A stretch of 64,000 nucleotides of DNA from Leyella stercorea (GCF_021531355.1 NZ_JADYTS010000004.1:27971-91970); one strand, 5' to 3'. Counted from the stretch's first letter, positions 53,076 through 61,851 are shown. Translations and numbers: made by a program. The notes: generated by a model from the letters alone, not told the origin.

Positions 53076-55088
53076 ATGGATTTTACATATTCAATATGGA
53101 TTCTTCTGTTGCCGCTGATCAGCTTCCTGGTTATCGGTCTGCCAGAATTCGTGAATAAGAAGTATGCCTGGTCGCACAAGGTAGCCGGACTCATCGGTAC
53201 CAGTTCCCTCGGACTGGTTACAGTGTTGAGCTACTTCACAGCGTTCAAGTATTTCTCAGCCGACCGTCTTGCCGACGGCACCTTCGCAACCTTCGTTCCG
53301 TACAACGTAACATGGTTGCCGCTGGGCCATCTGCACTTCGACCTCGGCATCCTGCTCGACCCAATCTCAGTGATGATGCTCATCGTCATCTCTACGGTCA
53401 GCCTCATGGTTCACATCTACTCATTCGGCTACATGCACGGTGAGAAGGGATTCCAGCGCTACTACGCTTTCCTCTCACTCTTCACCATGTCAATGCTCGG
53501 ACTGGTGCTCGCCACCAACATCTTCCAGATGTATATGTTCTGGGAGCTTGTGGGCGTTAGCTCTTACCTCCTCATTGGCTTCTACTACACTCTGAAGGCT
53601 GCCGTACATGCTTCGAAGAAGGCGTTTATCGTGACCCGTTTTGCCGATATGTTCTTCCTTATCGGTATTCTCATCTTCGGTTACTACACTGGAAGCTACA
53701 ACTTCTCGTTCACCGGTACTGAGATTGCTTACGGTTCATGCGCTACAGCCTTTACCGTTGCTGACAACGCACGCGCTCTTGCTGCTGGCGGTATGATTCT
53801 GCCTACAGCTCTTGTGCTGATGTTCATCGGTGGTGCCGGTAAGTCGGCTATGTTCCCGTTGCACATCTGGTTGCCAGATGCTATGGAGGGTCCTACTCCA
53901 GTATCTGCACTTATCCACGCTGCCACCATGGTGGTTGCTGGTGTGTTCCAGATTGCACGTCTCTTCCCGGTATGGATTGAGTACGCTCCTCAGGCTCTTG
54001 AGGTAGTAGTGATTGTTGGTGCTTTCACCGCTTTCTATGCTGCTGCTGTAGCTTGTGCACAGAGCGACATCAAGCGTGTGCTTGCCTTCTCTACAATCTC
54101 ACAGATTGCATTTATGATGGTAGCCCTCGGCGTATGTCTGCCTGGTCATCACGGTGCCGTTCTTGACAACCACGCTCAGCTTGGTTACATGGCATCAATG
54201 TTCCACTTGTTCACACACGCTATGTTCAAGGCTTGTCTGTTCCTCGGAGCAGGTTGCATCATCCACGCTGTTCACTCTAACGAGATGTCGGCAATGGGTG
54301 GATTGCGCAAGTATATGCCTATCACTCACGCTACATTCCTTATCTCTTGTCTCGCCATCGCTGGTATTCCGTTCTTCTCGGGCTTCAGCTCTAAGGACGA
54401 GATCATCACCGCTTGCTTCGAGTATTCTCCAGTATGCGGCTGGTGGATGACAGGTGTTGCCGCCATGACAGCATTCTATATGTTCCGTCTCTACTACGGC
54501 ATCTTCTGGGGTACAGAGAACAAGGAACTCCACGCTCATCACACTCCGCACGAGGCTCCTGCTACAATGACATTCCCGCTCATCTTCTTGAGCATTGTCA
54601 CTGTCGGTGTTGGCGTTATCACCACACTTGGAGGTTTCTGCGACTGGAGCTGGGCAAGCTTCGGCTCAATCGTGAGCGCAGCAGGCACAGCCTACACAGT
54701 TCACTTCGACCCGCAGGTTGCAGCCACATCAACCGTGATTGCAATCCTCTCTATCGCCCTCGCCACCTATATATATAAAGGTGAGAAGCAGCCTATCGCC
54801 GACAAGATGTACGCTACATTCCCGCGTCTGCATCGTTGGGCTTACAAGCGCTTCTACATGGATGAGGTTTATCAGTACGTCACACACAAGATTCTGTTCC
54901 GCTACGTAAGCCGCACGGCACAGTGGATTGACGAGAAGATCATCAACGGTCTTATCGACTTCTCTGCTTGGGGTGCCAACGAGGCTGGCGAGACCATACG
55001 TCCTTGGCAGAGCGGCGACGTTCGCCAGTATGCCGTTTGGTTCCTTACCGGTACGGTAGCTTTAACATTATTATTACTTTGCTTATAA
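53076..55088 (+). CDS. nuoL: NADH-quinone oxidoreductase subunit L
   Basis: A 670-residue antiporter-like subunit at the far end of the membrane arm. Conserved parts include FWELVGVSSYLLIGFYY, WLPDAMEGPTPVSALIHAATMVVAG with the functional Lys/His region, and HLFTHAMFKACLFLGAGCIIH. The C-terminal part beyond residue 560 forms the lateral helix seen in NuoL. Length is normal. It pumps protons with NuoM and NuoN. Confidence 0.95.
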   Translation: MDFTYSIWILLLPLISFLVIGLPEFVNKKYAWSHKVAGLIGTSSLGLVTVLSYFTAFKYFSADRLADGTFATFVPYNVTWLPLGHLHFDLGILLDPISVMMLIVISTVSLMVHIYSFGYMHGEKGFQRYYAFLSLFTMSMLGLVLATNIFQMYMFWELVGVSSYLLIGFYYTLKAAVHASKKAFIVTRFADMFFLIGILIFGYYTGSYNFSFTGTEIAYGSCATAFTVADNARALAAGGMILPTALVLMFIGGAGKSAMFPLHIWLPDAMEGPTPVSALIHAATMVVAGVFQIARLFPVWIEYAPQALEVVVIVGAFTAFYAAAVACAQSDIKRVLAFSTISQIAFMMVALGVCLPGHHGAVLDNHAQLGYMASMFHLFTHAMFKACLFLGAGCIIHAVHSNEMSAMGGLRKYMPITHATFLISCLAIAGIPFFSGFSSKDEIITACFEYSPVCGWWMTGVAAMTAFYMFRLYYGIFWGTENKELHAHHTPHEAPATMTFPLIFLSIVTVGVGVITTLGGFCDWSWASFGSIVSAAGTAYTVHFDPQVAATSTVIAILSIALATYIYKGEKQPIADKMYATFPRLHRWAYKRFYMDEVYQYVTHKILFRYVSRTAQWIDEKIINGLIDFSAWGANEAGETIRPWQSGDVRQYAVWFLTGTVALTLLLLCL

Positions 55089-55095
55089 TTAAATT

Positions 55096-56583
55096 ATGAA
55101 TATATTAAGTTTATTCGTAGTAATCCCTGTCCTGATGTTGCTCGGTCTTTGGATCGCCCGCAACGTCAATCAGGTGCGTGGTGTGATGGTTGCCGGTTCA
55201 TCCTGCCTCTTGGCACTGAGCGTATGGCTCACACTCCACTTCATCGGCGAGCGCGCAGCAGGCAACACCGAGGAGATGATTCTCCGCGCCACTACGGAAT
55301 GGTTCCCTTCGCTCCACATCAACTATGAGGTGGGTGTTGACGGCATCTCCGTTGTGATGCTTCTGCTTTCGAGCATCATCGTGTTCACAGGTACCTTCGC
55401 TTCATGGAAGCTTAAGCCGCTTACCAAGGAGTTCTTCATGTGGTTCACATTGCTCTCAACAGGTGTTTACGGTTTCTTCATCTCGATCGACCTCTTCACC
55501 ATGTTCATGTTCTACGAGGTTGCCCTCATCCCTATGTACCTCTTGATTGGTTTCTGGGGTTCAGGTCGCAAGGAGTATGCAGCTATGAAGCTGACATTGA
55601 TGCTTATGGGTGGTTCTGCCCTCATCATCCTCGGCTTGGTAGGTATCTACTTCTTCAACGGTGCCTCTACAATGAGCATCCTTGAGATTGCCCACAACAA
55701 CCACATCCCTGCAGCCGTTCAGAACGTGTTGTTCCCGTTTGTGTTCATCGGTTTCGGTGTACTTGGTGCTCTGTTCCCGTTCCACACATGGTCACCAATC
55801 GGTCACGGTTGTGCCCCTACATCTGTGTCAATGCTTCACGCTGGTGTGCTCATGAAGCTTGGTGGTTACGGTTGCTTCCGTATCGCCATGTTCCTCCTGC
55901 CACAGGCTGCTCATGATTTGGCTTGGATATTCCTTATCCTCACCACTATCTCAGTAGTATACGGTGCATTCTCTGCTTGTGTTCAGACCGACTTGAAGTT
56001 CATCAATGCTTACTCTTCAGTGTCACACTGTGGTCTGGTGCTCTTCGCTCTGTTGATGATGACTCGTGTATCTTGCACAGGTGCTATTCTCCAGATGCTC
56101 TCTCACGGTTTGATGACAGCCCTCTTCTTCGCCCTCATCGGTATGATTTATGGTCGTACACACACACGTGACATCCGTGAGCTTGGAGGTTTGATGAAGA
56201 TTATGCCGTTCCTCTCAGTAGGTTATGTGATTGCTGGTCTTGCCAACCTCGGTCTTCCGGGCTTCTCAGGCTTCATCGCTGAGATGACAATCTTCAACGG
56301 TTCGTTTGAGAATGCCGATACATTCCACCGTTGCTGCACCATCATCGCCATCACATCTATCGTTGTGACAGCTGTGTACATCCTCCGTACTGTAGGCTTC
56401 ATCCTCTTCGAGAAGGTGAAGAATCCGCACTTCGAGGAACTCACTGACGCTACATGGGACGAGCGCTTCGCAGTATGCTGCCTCATCTTCTGTGTTGCAG
56501 GTCTCGGTTCGGCTCCATTATGGGCAAGCCATGTCATCGACAATGCAGTAGCTCCTATCCTTAGCGTAATTCCAACACTTTAA
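55096..56583 (+). CDS. nuoM: NADH-quinone oxidoreductase subunit M
   Basis: A 495-residue antiporter-like proton-pumping subunit. FYEVALIPMYLLIGFWG carries the key Glu of helix 5, and LGALFPFHTWSPIGHGCAPTSVSMLHAGVLMKLG has the conserved Lys pair area. It starts 7 bases after nuoL and ends 21 bases before nuoN. Confidence 0.95.
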   Translation: MNILSLFVVIPVLMLLGLWIARNVNQVRGVMVAGSSCLLALSVWLTLHFIGERAAGNTEEMILRATTEWFPSLHINYEVGVDGISVVMLLLSSIIVFTGTFASWKLKPLTKEFFMWFTLLSTGVYGFFISIDLFTMFMFYEVALIPMYLLIGFWGSGRKEYAAMKLTLMLMGGSALIILGLVGIYFFNGASTMSILEIAHNNHIPAAVQNVLFPFVFIGFGVLGALFPFHTWSPIGHGCAPTSVSMLHAGVLMKLGGYGCFRIAMFLLPQAAHDLAWIFLILTTISVVYGAFSACVQTDLKFINAYSSVSHCGLVLFALLMMTRVSCTGAILQMLSHGLMTALFFALIGMIYGRTHTRDIRELGGLMKIMPFLSVGYVIAGLANLGLPGFSGFIAEMTIFNGSFENADTFHRCCTIIAITSIVVTAVYILRTVGFILFEKVKNPHFEELTDATWDERFAVCCLIFCVAGLGSAPLWASHVIDNAVAPILSVIPTL

Positions 56584-56604
56584 TAACAAGTTCAGCAGTA
56601 AAAA

Positions 56605-58038
56605 ATGGATTATAGTCAGTTTTTTTATATGATACCCGAGGCTGGCCTCATGGCAATCCTCGTGATAGTATTCCTCGCCGACCTCTTCTTGAAGGGCGAG
56701 AAGAAACACGCTACATTGAGCATGCTGACATGTGCTTTGTTGGTAGCTCAGGTGGTATTATGCTTCAATGCCCAGCCTGCAGAGGCATTTGCAGGACTCT
56801 ATACAGCCACAGCAGCTGCTCAGGTGATGAAGGTCATCCTTACAGTCGGAGCGTACATTGTTGTTGTTATGGCTCAGTCGTGGATTGAGCGTGAGGATGT
56901 GCTGCGCAAGGAGGGTGAGTTCTATGAGCTCGTTATCTCTACATTGCTCGGTATGTACATGATGATTTCATCAGGACATTTCCTCATGTTCTTCCTTGGT
57001 CTGGAAATGGCTTCAGTGCCTATGGCTTGCCTCGTGGCTTTCGACAAGTACAAGAAGGTTTCGGCTGAGGGTGCTGCCAAGTTCATCCTCACCGCTACAT
57101 TCTCAAGCGGTGTAATGCTCTATGGCATCTCGTTCCTCTACGGTGCTTGTGGCACACTCTACTTCGATGATATGGCTGCCAAGATTAGCGCAACACCTTT
57201 GACAATCATGGGTCTTGTGTTCTTCTTCAGCGGACTCGGCTTCAAGATTTCGCTCGTACCGTTCCACTTCTGGACAGCTGATACCTATCAGGGTGCTCCT
57301 ACACCAGTGACAGGTTATCTGAGCGTTGTATCTAAGGGTGCTGCAGCCTTTGCCTTGATGACAATCTTGCTGAAGGTGTTCGGTCCGATGGTTGAATACT
57401 ACGAGACCTTGATGTACATCGTCATCGTGCTCACCATCACCATCGCCAACCTCTTCGCACTTCGTCAGACAGAGCTCAAGCGATTCATGGCATTCAGCTC
57501 TATTTCACAGGCAGGCTACATCATGCTTGCAGCCGTAGGCAACGAGACAATGGGCTTGACAGCCTTGATGTACTACGTGCTCATCTACGTTGCAGCCAAC
57601 ATGGCAGTGTTCACCGTCATCAACGTTGTTGAGACACGTGGCAAGGGCAACACAGAGATGTCGGTGTTCGATGGTTTCTACACCACCAACCCTAAGCTCT
57701 CGTTCCTCCTCACTCTCGCTCTCTTCTCATTGGCAGGTATTCCTCCGTTCGCTGGTATGTTCTGTAAGTTCTTCGTGTTCATGGCAGCTGCCGAGCAGGG
57801 CTCGAATATCGCCTATGCAGTAGTGTTCCTGGCATTGGTTAACACCGTACCGTCACTCTACTACTATCTGAAGATTGTAAAGTGCATGTACATCAACAAG
57901 ACAGATACTCCAATCGCTACATTCCAGAGCGATGGCGCTACACGCACAGCTCTTGCCCTCTGCACAGCAGGCGTACTCCTCTTCGGTGTATGCAGCTGCG
58001 TATACGGATGGCTGGTAGCTGCTACATCTGCGATGTAG
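56605..58038 (+). CDS. nuoN: NADH-quinone oxidoreductase subunit N
   Basis: A 477-residue antiporter-like subunit. FFLGLEMASVPMACLVAFDKY and VPFHFWTADTYQGAPTPVTGYLSVVSKGAAAFA are typical, including the conserved Lys residues. It is the last gene of the operon and is followed by a repeat-filled spacer and a hairpin terminator. Confidence 0.95.
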   Translation: MDYSQFFYMIPEAGLMAILVIVFLADLFLKGEKKHATLSMLTCALLVAQVVLCFNAQPAEAFAGLYTATAAAQVMKVILTVGAYIVVVMAQSWIEREDVLRKEGEFYELVISTLLGMYMMISSGHFLMFFLGLEMASVPMACLVAFDKYKKVSAEGAAKFILTATFSSGVMLYGISFLYGACGTLYFDDMAAKISATPLTIMGLVFFFSGLGFKISLVPFHFWTADTYQGAPTPVTGYLSVVSKGAAAFALMTILLKVFGPMVEYYETLMYIVIVLTITIANLFALRQTELKRFMAFSSISQAGYIMLAAVGNETMGLTALMYYVLIYVAANMAVFTVINVVETRGKGNTEMSVFDGFYTTNPKLSFLLTLALFSLAGIPPFAGMFCKFFVFMAAAEQGSNIAYAVVFLALVNTVPSLYYYLKIVKCMYINKTDTPIATFQSDGATRTALALCTAGVLLFGVCSCVYGWLVAATSAM

Positions 58039-58193
58039 AATGTTGCCTATGGCAATGTTGAATTTTGAGTTTTGAATGTTGAGTTGTCGGCTACGCCGAT
58101 TTTGAATTGTTCAATGTTGAATTAGGAATTCGTAATTGGTAAATTCAAAATGCGCGAAGCGCACAACTCAAAATTCAAAACTCAAAACGACAT
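58039..58193. repeat. Repeat-rich spacer after nuoN
   Basis: It contains TTGAATTTTGAGTTTTGAATGTTGAG, but in mosaic form with small palindromes GCCTATGGC, CGGCTACGCCG and GCGCGAAGCGC, then the inverse words AACTCAAAATTCAAAAC. The build is the same as in the spacer at 50397. Confidence 0.85.
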
Positions 58194-58262
58194 AACGACA
58201 ATAGAGACAATGACTGACAACTCATCACAAGAGAATTGCCAACCATTGTTTCTATTGTCGTT
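58194..58262 (+). terminator. Terminator of the nuo operon, shared element family
   Basis: AACGACAATAGAGACAATG (58194-58212) pairs with CATTGTTTCTATTGTCGTT (58244-58262) with one mismatch and is followed by a T-run. A copy of the same stem sequence is at 63826-63911. Confidence 0.85.
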
Positions 58263-58276
58263 TTTGTTTTATTAGT

Positions 58277-58317
58277 CAAAAGAATTGAGGACGATAGGGA
58301 TGCTGAAATTATATCAT
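58277..58317 (+). repeat. 41-bp fossil of the DUF3791/DUF3990 junction
   Basis: The 41 bases match 60021-60061 with two changes. At 60.0 kb this sequence is the end of a DUF3791 gene and the start of a DUF3990 gene (CTGAAATTATATCAT). No other part of that locus remains here. Confidence 0.85.
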
Positions 58318-58343
58318 ATTGCCCAAAGAAATCATAAGTGAAG

Positions 58344-58907
58344 ATGTTCAATTTGTATAAGGATGGACTTGATTTAGAGTCTCTGCGTCATTACTGCATG
58401 GAACATGGAGAAGTGCGCTTATTGAAGCGTGGTGAGATATTTGAGGATGCAGGCAAACCGTCAAAATATGTGGCTTATGTGGAGCGTGGATGCTTCAAGT
58501 ATATGGTGAATAACGGAGAGGAAGGTAAAGACTACTGTACTGGTTTTGCCTTCGAAGGAGAGTTTGTGGCTGACTATCCGAATTGTCTTACAGGCAGAAA
58601 GTCTGAGTTAACTATTGTGGCTGGGACTCCGTGTAAGATATTCCAAATATTAGGGAAAGAACTGGGGACGTTATTAGATTCTGTAAATACCAAAGGACTC
58701 AAACAGGCTATATCCGATTGTCTTTTTGCTCAAGTTTATGCACAATATCTTGATACCTATCGTATGACAACCAGAGAACGATATAAGCGTTTGCTAATTC
58801 GTTGCCCGGAATTAGTTCAAAGCATCAACTTGAAGGATATAGCCTCTTATCTGAAAGTTACACCAACAACTATAAGCAATATACGTAGGGAAATTACTTT
58901 CGGGTAG
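58344..58907 (+). CDS. Crp/Fnr-family transcription regulator
   Basis: A 187-residue regulator; I start at ATG 58344 rather than the GTG two codons earlier. The N-terminal cyclic-nucleotide-binding-type barrel spans about residues 20-120 (LLKRGEIFEDAGKPSKYVAYVERGCFKY). A helix at 120-150 leads to a C-terminal helix-turn-helix (LKDIASYLKVTPTTISNIRREI). No FNR-type Cys cluster is visible, and the ligand is unknown. The gene stands alone after the nuo operon; the second Crp-type gene at 61110 is only distantly similar. Confidence 0.85.
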   Translation: MFNLYKDGLDLESLRHYCMEHGEVRLLKRGEIFEDAGKPSKYVAYVERGCFKYMVNNGEEGKDYCTGFAFEGEFVADYPNCLTGRKSELTIVAGTPCKIFQILGKELGTLLDSVNTKGLKQAISDCLFAQVYAQYLDTYRMTTRERYKRLLIRCPELVQSINLKDIASYLKVTPTTISNIRREITFG

Positions 58908-58936
58908 CAAACTCTCAAAACATTTTGAGAGTTTGC
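58907..58936. terminator. Hairpin at the Crp-type gene stop codon
   Basis: GCAAACTCTCAAAA pairs perfectly with TTTTGAGAGTTTGC over a 2-base gap. There is no T-run after it, so termination strength is unclear. Confidence 0.6.
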
Positions 58937-58989
58937 CCATATAATGTTTTATAGTCTTAGAATACGTGCTGTTTTTAATGGGCAAGCAT

Positions 58990-58997
58990 TAACTTTG
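58990..58997 (+). promoter_or_regulatory. Putative -7 box of the SDR gene
   Basis: TAACTTTG, 16 bases before the start codon; a very short leader is implied. No -33 element is seen. Confidence 0.5.
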
Positions 58998-59013
58998 CAC
59001 AAAAAATTACAGT

Positions 59014-59727
59014 ATGAATATCGTTATAATCGGAGCTACCTCGGGTATTGGTAAAGCTCTTTTTGTGAAGTATGCTAATGCAGATAATCGTATTGGCATT
59101 GTAGGTAGGCGAACAAACCTGCTTAATGAATTAAGTCAGCAGTATCAGTCCAAAACCATTGTTTCAAAAGCAGATGTCACAAACTTAAATGAGATAGAAC
59201 AAGCGATAAATACTCTTCTAAAAGAGTTCGGTCACTTTGACCTTGCTATTATGTGTGCAGGTGTTGGTGACATTAATGCCACGCTTGACTATGCGATTGA
59301 GCGTCTTGCCATTGATACTAATGTTGTAGGTTGGACATATGTTATTGATAGATTGTATTGCATTTTTGAACAACAAGGTTATGGTCATCTTGTAGCTATA
59401 ACTTCTGCTGGTGGATTGCGAGGCGAATCGGCTGCACCAGCCTATAGCGCAACAAAAGCTTACCAAATTAATTATATGGAAGCAATACGCAAAAAGGCTT
59501 TCAGAAATGGTGGTTGCATAACCGTAACAGATGTCAGACCAGGTCTTGTTGATACAGCTATGGCAAAGGGTGAGGGCTTGTTCTGGGTGATGCCGGTAGA
59601 GAAAGTGGCTAGTCAAATCATTGCTGCTATTAGCAAAAAGAAGTCTAAGGTCTATGTCACCAAACGATGGCACATACTTGCTCTAATATACAGAATCATG
59701 CCATTTTATATTTTCAAACGAATGTAG
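59014..59727 (+). CDS. Short-chain dehydrogenase/reductase
   Basis: A 237-residue Rossmann-fold enzyme of the classical SDR family. The cofactor motif GATSGIG is at residues 7-13, an Arg-Arg pair after strand 2 (GIVGRRTN) suggests NADP(H), and MCAGVG, ITSAGG and the catalytic YSATK follow. A hydrophobic Arg-rich C-terminus (HILALIYRIMPFYIFKRM) may bind the membrane, as in several lipid-related SDRs of Bacteroidetes. The substrate is unknown. Its neighbours give no pathway. Confidence 0.87.
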   Translation: MNIVIIGATSGIGKALFVKYANADNRIGIVGRRTNLLNELSQQYQSKTIVSKADVTNLNEIEQAINTLLKEFGHFDLAIMCAGVGDINATLDYAIERLAIDTNVVGWTYVIDRLYCIFEQQGYGHLVAITSAGGLRGESAAPAYSATKAYQINYMEAIRKKAFRNGGCITVTDVRPGLVDTAMAKGEGLFWVMPVEKVASQIIAAISKKKSKVYVTKRWHILALIYRIMPFYIFKRM

Positions 59728-59750
59728 CTTCTAACATTTTATGAAAACAT

Positions 59751-59781
59751 TTTGCCGTGTGGATTAATTGTTGTAGATTTG
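59751..59781 (+). promoter_or_regulatory. Consensus promoter of the DUF3791 gene
   Basis: TTTG at 59751-59754, exactly 19 bases, then TAGATTTG at 59774-59781, 44 bases before the start codon. Confidence 0.7.
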
Positions 59782-59825
59782 CGGTGAGATACTTATTTGG
59801 ATAATAACTAAAGCTTTAGAAGTTT

Positions 59826-60050
59826 ATGGACTTGACACATAATATAATAGAATATGTAAATTGCTGTGTAGGAGCATTTGCAAATCGTTTTAGTTTGACA
59901 TTATCACAGTCATATGCCTATTTACGCAGATTTAAAGGAATTGATTTTCTTATTGATTGCTATGCAGCAGAGCATACTCTTTCTATAGAGGATGCTGTAG
60001 AGGATATAATGTTGTTATGCCAAAAGAATGGAGGACGATTGGGATGCTGA
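59826..60050 (+). CDS. DUF3791-type small protein
   Basis: A 74-residue protein with the DUF3791 pattern: an N-terminal helix, FANRFSLTLSQSYAYLRRFKGIDFLIDCYAAEHTLSIEDAVEDI. In Bacteroidales these genes directly precede DUF3990 genes and probably form the antitoxin part. Here the stop codon overlaps the start of a broken DUF3990 gene (ATGCTGA), so the protein has lost its partner. The promoter still matches the consensus. Confidence 0.75.
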   Translation: MDLTHNIIEYVNCCVGAFANRFSLTLSQSYAYLRRFKGIDFLIDCYAAEHTLSIEDAVEDIMLLCQKNGGRLGC

Positions 60051-60177
60051 AATTATATCATGGAAGCAACGTTGTGGTTGACAAGATAGAATGATTGAAG
60101 AACTGCGTTTCCATAAACCGGCTATTCAATATTTCTTTGGAACAGAAAAAGCAATACGTTACTTAAAGAGAATCTAA
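60044..60177 (+). pseudogene. Internally deleted DUF3990 gene
   Basis: The start MLKLYHGSNVVVDKIE matches the DUF3990 beginning and is then cut by a stop. Directly afterwards another frame gives the C-terminal end of the family, ELRFHKPAIQYFFGTEKAIRYLK, followed by a stop. About 100 central residues are missing compared with the intact copy at 36342-36797. Confidence 0.8.
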
Positions 60178-60179
60178 TT

Positions 60180-60401
60180 ATGAGCGAAGATATCCAATTT
60201 AAGATTGAATGCCTCTCTACCGAGTTGGTTGAAATGTTGATGCAAAAGTATGGATGGAATATGAAGAAGGCACTTGATGAATTGTATTCTTCAGAAACCT
60301 ATAAGCGATTGTGCAACCCAGATTGTGGTTTGTATTATGAAGGGGCAGTATATGTGTTCTCGTATTTAGAAAACGAGATAGAAACAGGTGTTATAAATTA
60401 A
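60180..60401 (+). CDS. Small conserved protein of DUF3990 loci
   Basis: A 73-residue acidic protein (FKIECLSTELVEMLMQKYGWNMKKALDELYSSETY, then NPDCGLYYEGAVYVFSYL). Proteins of this style accompany DUF3791/DUF3990 genes in gut Bacteroidales; no function is known. It starts 2 bases after the end of the broken DUF3990 gene and is intact. It is likely the third gene of the former toxin-antitoxin-like unit. Confidence 0.65.
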   Translation: MSEDIQFKIECLSTELVEMLMQKYGWNMKKALDELYSSETYKRLCNPDCGLYYEGAVYVFSYLENEIETGVIN

Positions 60402-60406
60402 AAGCA

Positions 60407-60919
60407 ATGAAATTCTCACTCATCAACCGCCTTTCCCAATCCGACATCCATGAGCTATGCGCCTTGACCCAAGGCGAGCGTAACAACAGTCTTAAGGAGC
60501 AGCTATACCAGTTGACATTGGACTCCGACCGCCGTGTAGCAACCAATGCGCTGTGGGTATTCACGCATTTTGCTGCAGTAGACATGGAGTGGCTATATGC
60601 CAAGCACGACCAGCTTATTAACCGTTGCTTGAATGAGAAGGATGCTACAAAGCTTCGTCTAATGCTCAATCTGCTTCTTCGTCAGCCTTATACCGAAGAA
60701 GATATCCGTACCGATTTTATAGACTTCTGCCTGACGCGACTCGCCGACACTAAGTCGCCTTATGCCGTAAGGGCGCAATGCATTAAGCTTGCCTACGTGC
60801 AAATGCACTATTGGCCCGAACTGCTTAATGAACTGCGCCAAACGCTTGAAATGATAAGCTGCGAACCTCTATCGCCTGGACTGCGCTCGGCATGGCGGCA
60901 AGTGATGAAGAAATTATAG
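60407..60919 (+). CDS. Helical-repeat protein of unknown function
   Basis: A 170-residue, all-helical soluble protein. The sequence (SDRRVATNALWVFTHF, then LMLNLLLRQPYTEEDI and SPYAVRAQCIKLAYVQM) has the spacing of HEAT-like repeats. I do not recognise a named family, although small proteins of this type are common in Bacteroidales. It starts 5 bases after the previous small gene but has a higher GC content than that unit, so it is probably ancestral to the site. Confidence 0.6.
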   Translation: MKFSLINRLSQSDIHELCALTQGERNNSLKEQLYQLTLDSDRRVATNALWVFTHFAAVDMEWLYAKHDQLINRCLNEKDATKLRLMLNLLLRQPYTEEDIRTDFIDFCLTRLADTKSPYAVRAQCIKLAYVQMHYWPELLNELRQTLEMISCEPLSPGLRSAWRQVMKKL

Positions 60920-60992
60920 ACCACTGACTGTCGCATTACTCGAAATGTCGGATGAGCCATAAATAATACACCCTACCCTTCTGGGCGTACCA

Positions 60993-61078
60993 CTTGCCCC
61001 CTTGTCCTATTATATCTTAAACCTCTTGTCCTTATGTTCTCTTGTCTTCAAACATCAACAAGTCCTCTTGTCCTATCT
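60993..61078. repeat. CTTGTCC-word repeat region
   Basis: CTTGTCC or a one-base variant appears at 61001, 61024, 61040 and 61067 in a pyrimidine-rich spacer of 190 bases between convergent genes. No clear hairpin terminator. Confidence 0.6.
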
Positions 61079-61109
61079 TCTCACCGATAAACTGCAATTC
61101 ACACTTCTA

Positions 61110-61691
61110 TCACTCCATATTCTGTATGAACCTGATTTTTGCCCTAATCCGGCTCAGACTTGCCTGTGTTACGCCTAAATAGGTGGCAATACTTCCCAGC
61201 GGCAATCGCTGTAACAAATCTGGTTCTTTCTCCAATAGCTCCTTATACCGTTCCGAAGCGATAGCAGACAACATAGAAATCAGCCGTTCCTCAGTGGCAA
61301 GCAACTCCATCTCCGCATAACGCCGTCCCCAATTGGCGATGTGCAAGTCTTCCGAAAACAGCTCTTTCATTTTTTTCCTTTTCAATACATATAAGACGGA
61401 ATCTTCCATCAATTCCATTGTTTCATATCCCGGCTCGTCATTTACATAGCCTTTCATAGAAACAAGGGTCGCTCCCTCTTTGCCGACCCAAAAAGTAATT
61501 TCTTTCCCATCCACCGAAGTAAAGGCACGGACAATGCCTTGTTTAATGAAAAAGATGTCTTTCTCCACCTTGCCGCATTCCAATACTCTGAATCCTTTGG
61601 GATATGAGACTTCCGTCAGGCATTGTTGCAACCTGTCCAAAGATGCGTCCGGCATGGCATATCTTTGGTTGATGATTTCCTTTATATCCAT
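61110..61691 (-). CDS. Crp/Fnr-family transcription regulator, divergent from an efflux pair
   Basis: A 193-residue regulator. The cyclic-nucleotide-binding-type domain spans residues about 25-115 (RVLECGKVEKDIFFIKQGIVRAF, then ITFWVGKEGATLVS), and the C-terminal helix-turn-helix is GSIATYLGVTQASLSRIRAKI. This is the common Bacteroidetes subtype without a known ligand. It is divergent from the SMR and MFS efflux genes; the spacer has two TTTGnCAAA palindromes 22 bases apart that may be its operator. Control of the efflux genes is inference. Confidence 0.87.
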   Translation of the reverse strand: MDIKEIINQRYAMPDASLDRLQQCLTEVSYPKGFRVLECGKVEKDIFFIKQGIVRAFTSVDGKEITFWVGKEGATLVSMKGYVNDEPGYETMELMEDSVLYVLKRKKMKELFSEDLHIANWGRRYAEMELLATEERLISMLSAIASERYKELLEKEPDLLQRLPLGSIATYLGVTQASLSRIRAKIRFIQNME

Positions 61692-61714
61692 AGTTCATTG
61701 CTGTTGTTAGTGTG

Positions 61715-61722
61715 CAAAATTA
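61715..61722 (-). promoter_or_regulatory. Putative -7 box of the Crp-type gene
   Basis: CAAAATTA reads TAATTTTG on the coding strand, 23 bases before the start. Confidence 0.5.
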
Positions 61723-61759
61723 TAAAATAGCATACGGAAACGAGAATAAACAGATGGTT

Positions 61760-61790
61760 TTTGTCAAATGAAAAGTATGTTTTTGCCAAA
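61760..61790. promoter_or_regulatory. Possible operator: two TTTGnCAAA palindromes
   Basis: TTTGTCAAA (61760-61768) and TTTGCCAAA (61782-61790) are spaced by 22 bases, about two helical turns, in the divergent spacer between the Crp-type gene and the efflux genes. Confidence 0.45.
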
Positions 61791-61818
61791 TGCAAAAAGC
61801 TATTAGGGATTGTTTGTT

Positions 61819-61826
61819 TATTTTTG
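61819..61826 (+). promoter_or_regulatory. Putative -7 box of the SMR-MFS efflux pair
   Basis: TATTTTTG matches TAnnTTTG and lies 25 bases before the SMR start codon. Confidence 0.5.
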
Positions 61827-61851
61827 TGCCCGAATTTAATAAAACATAGGT

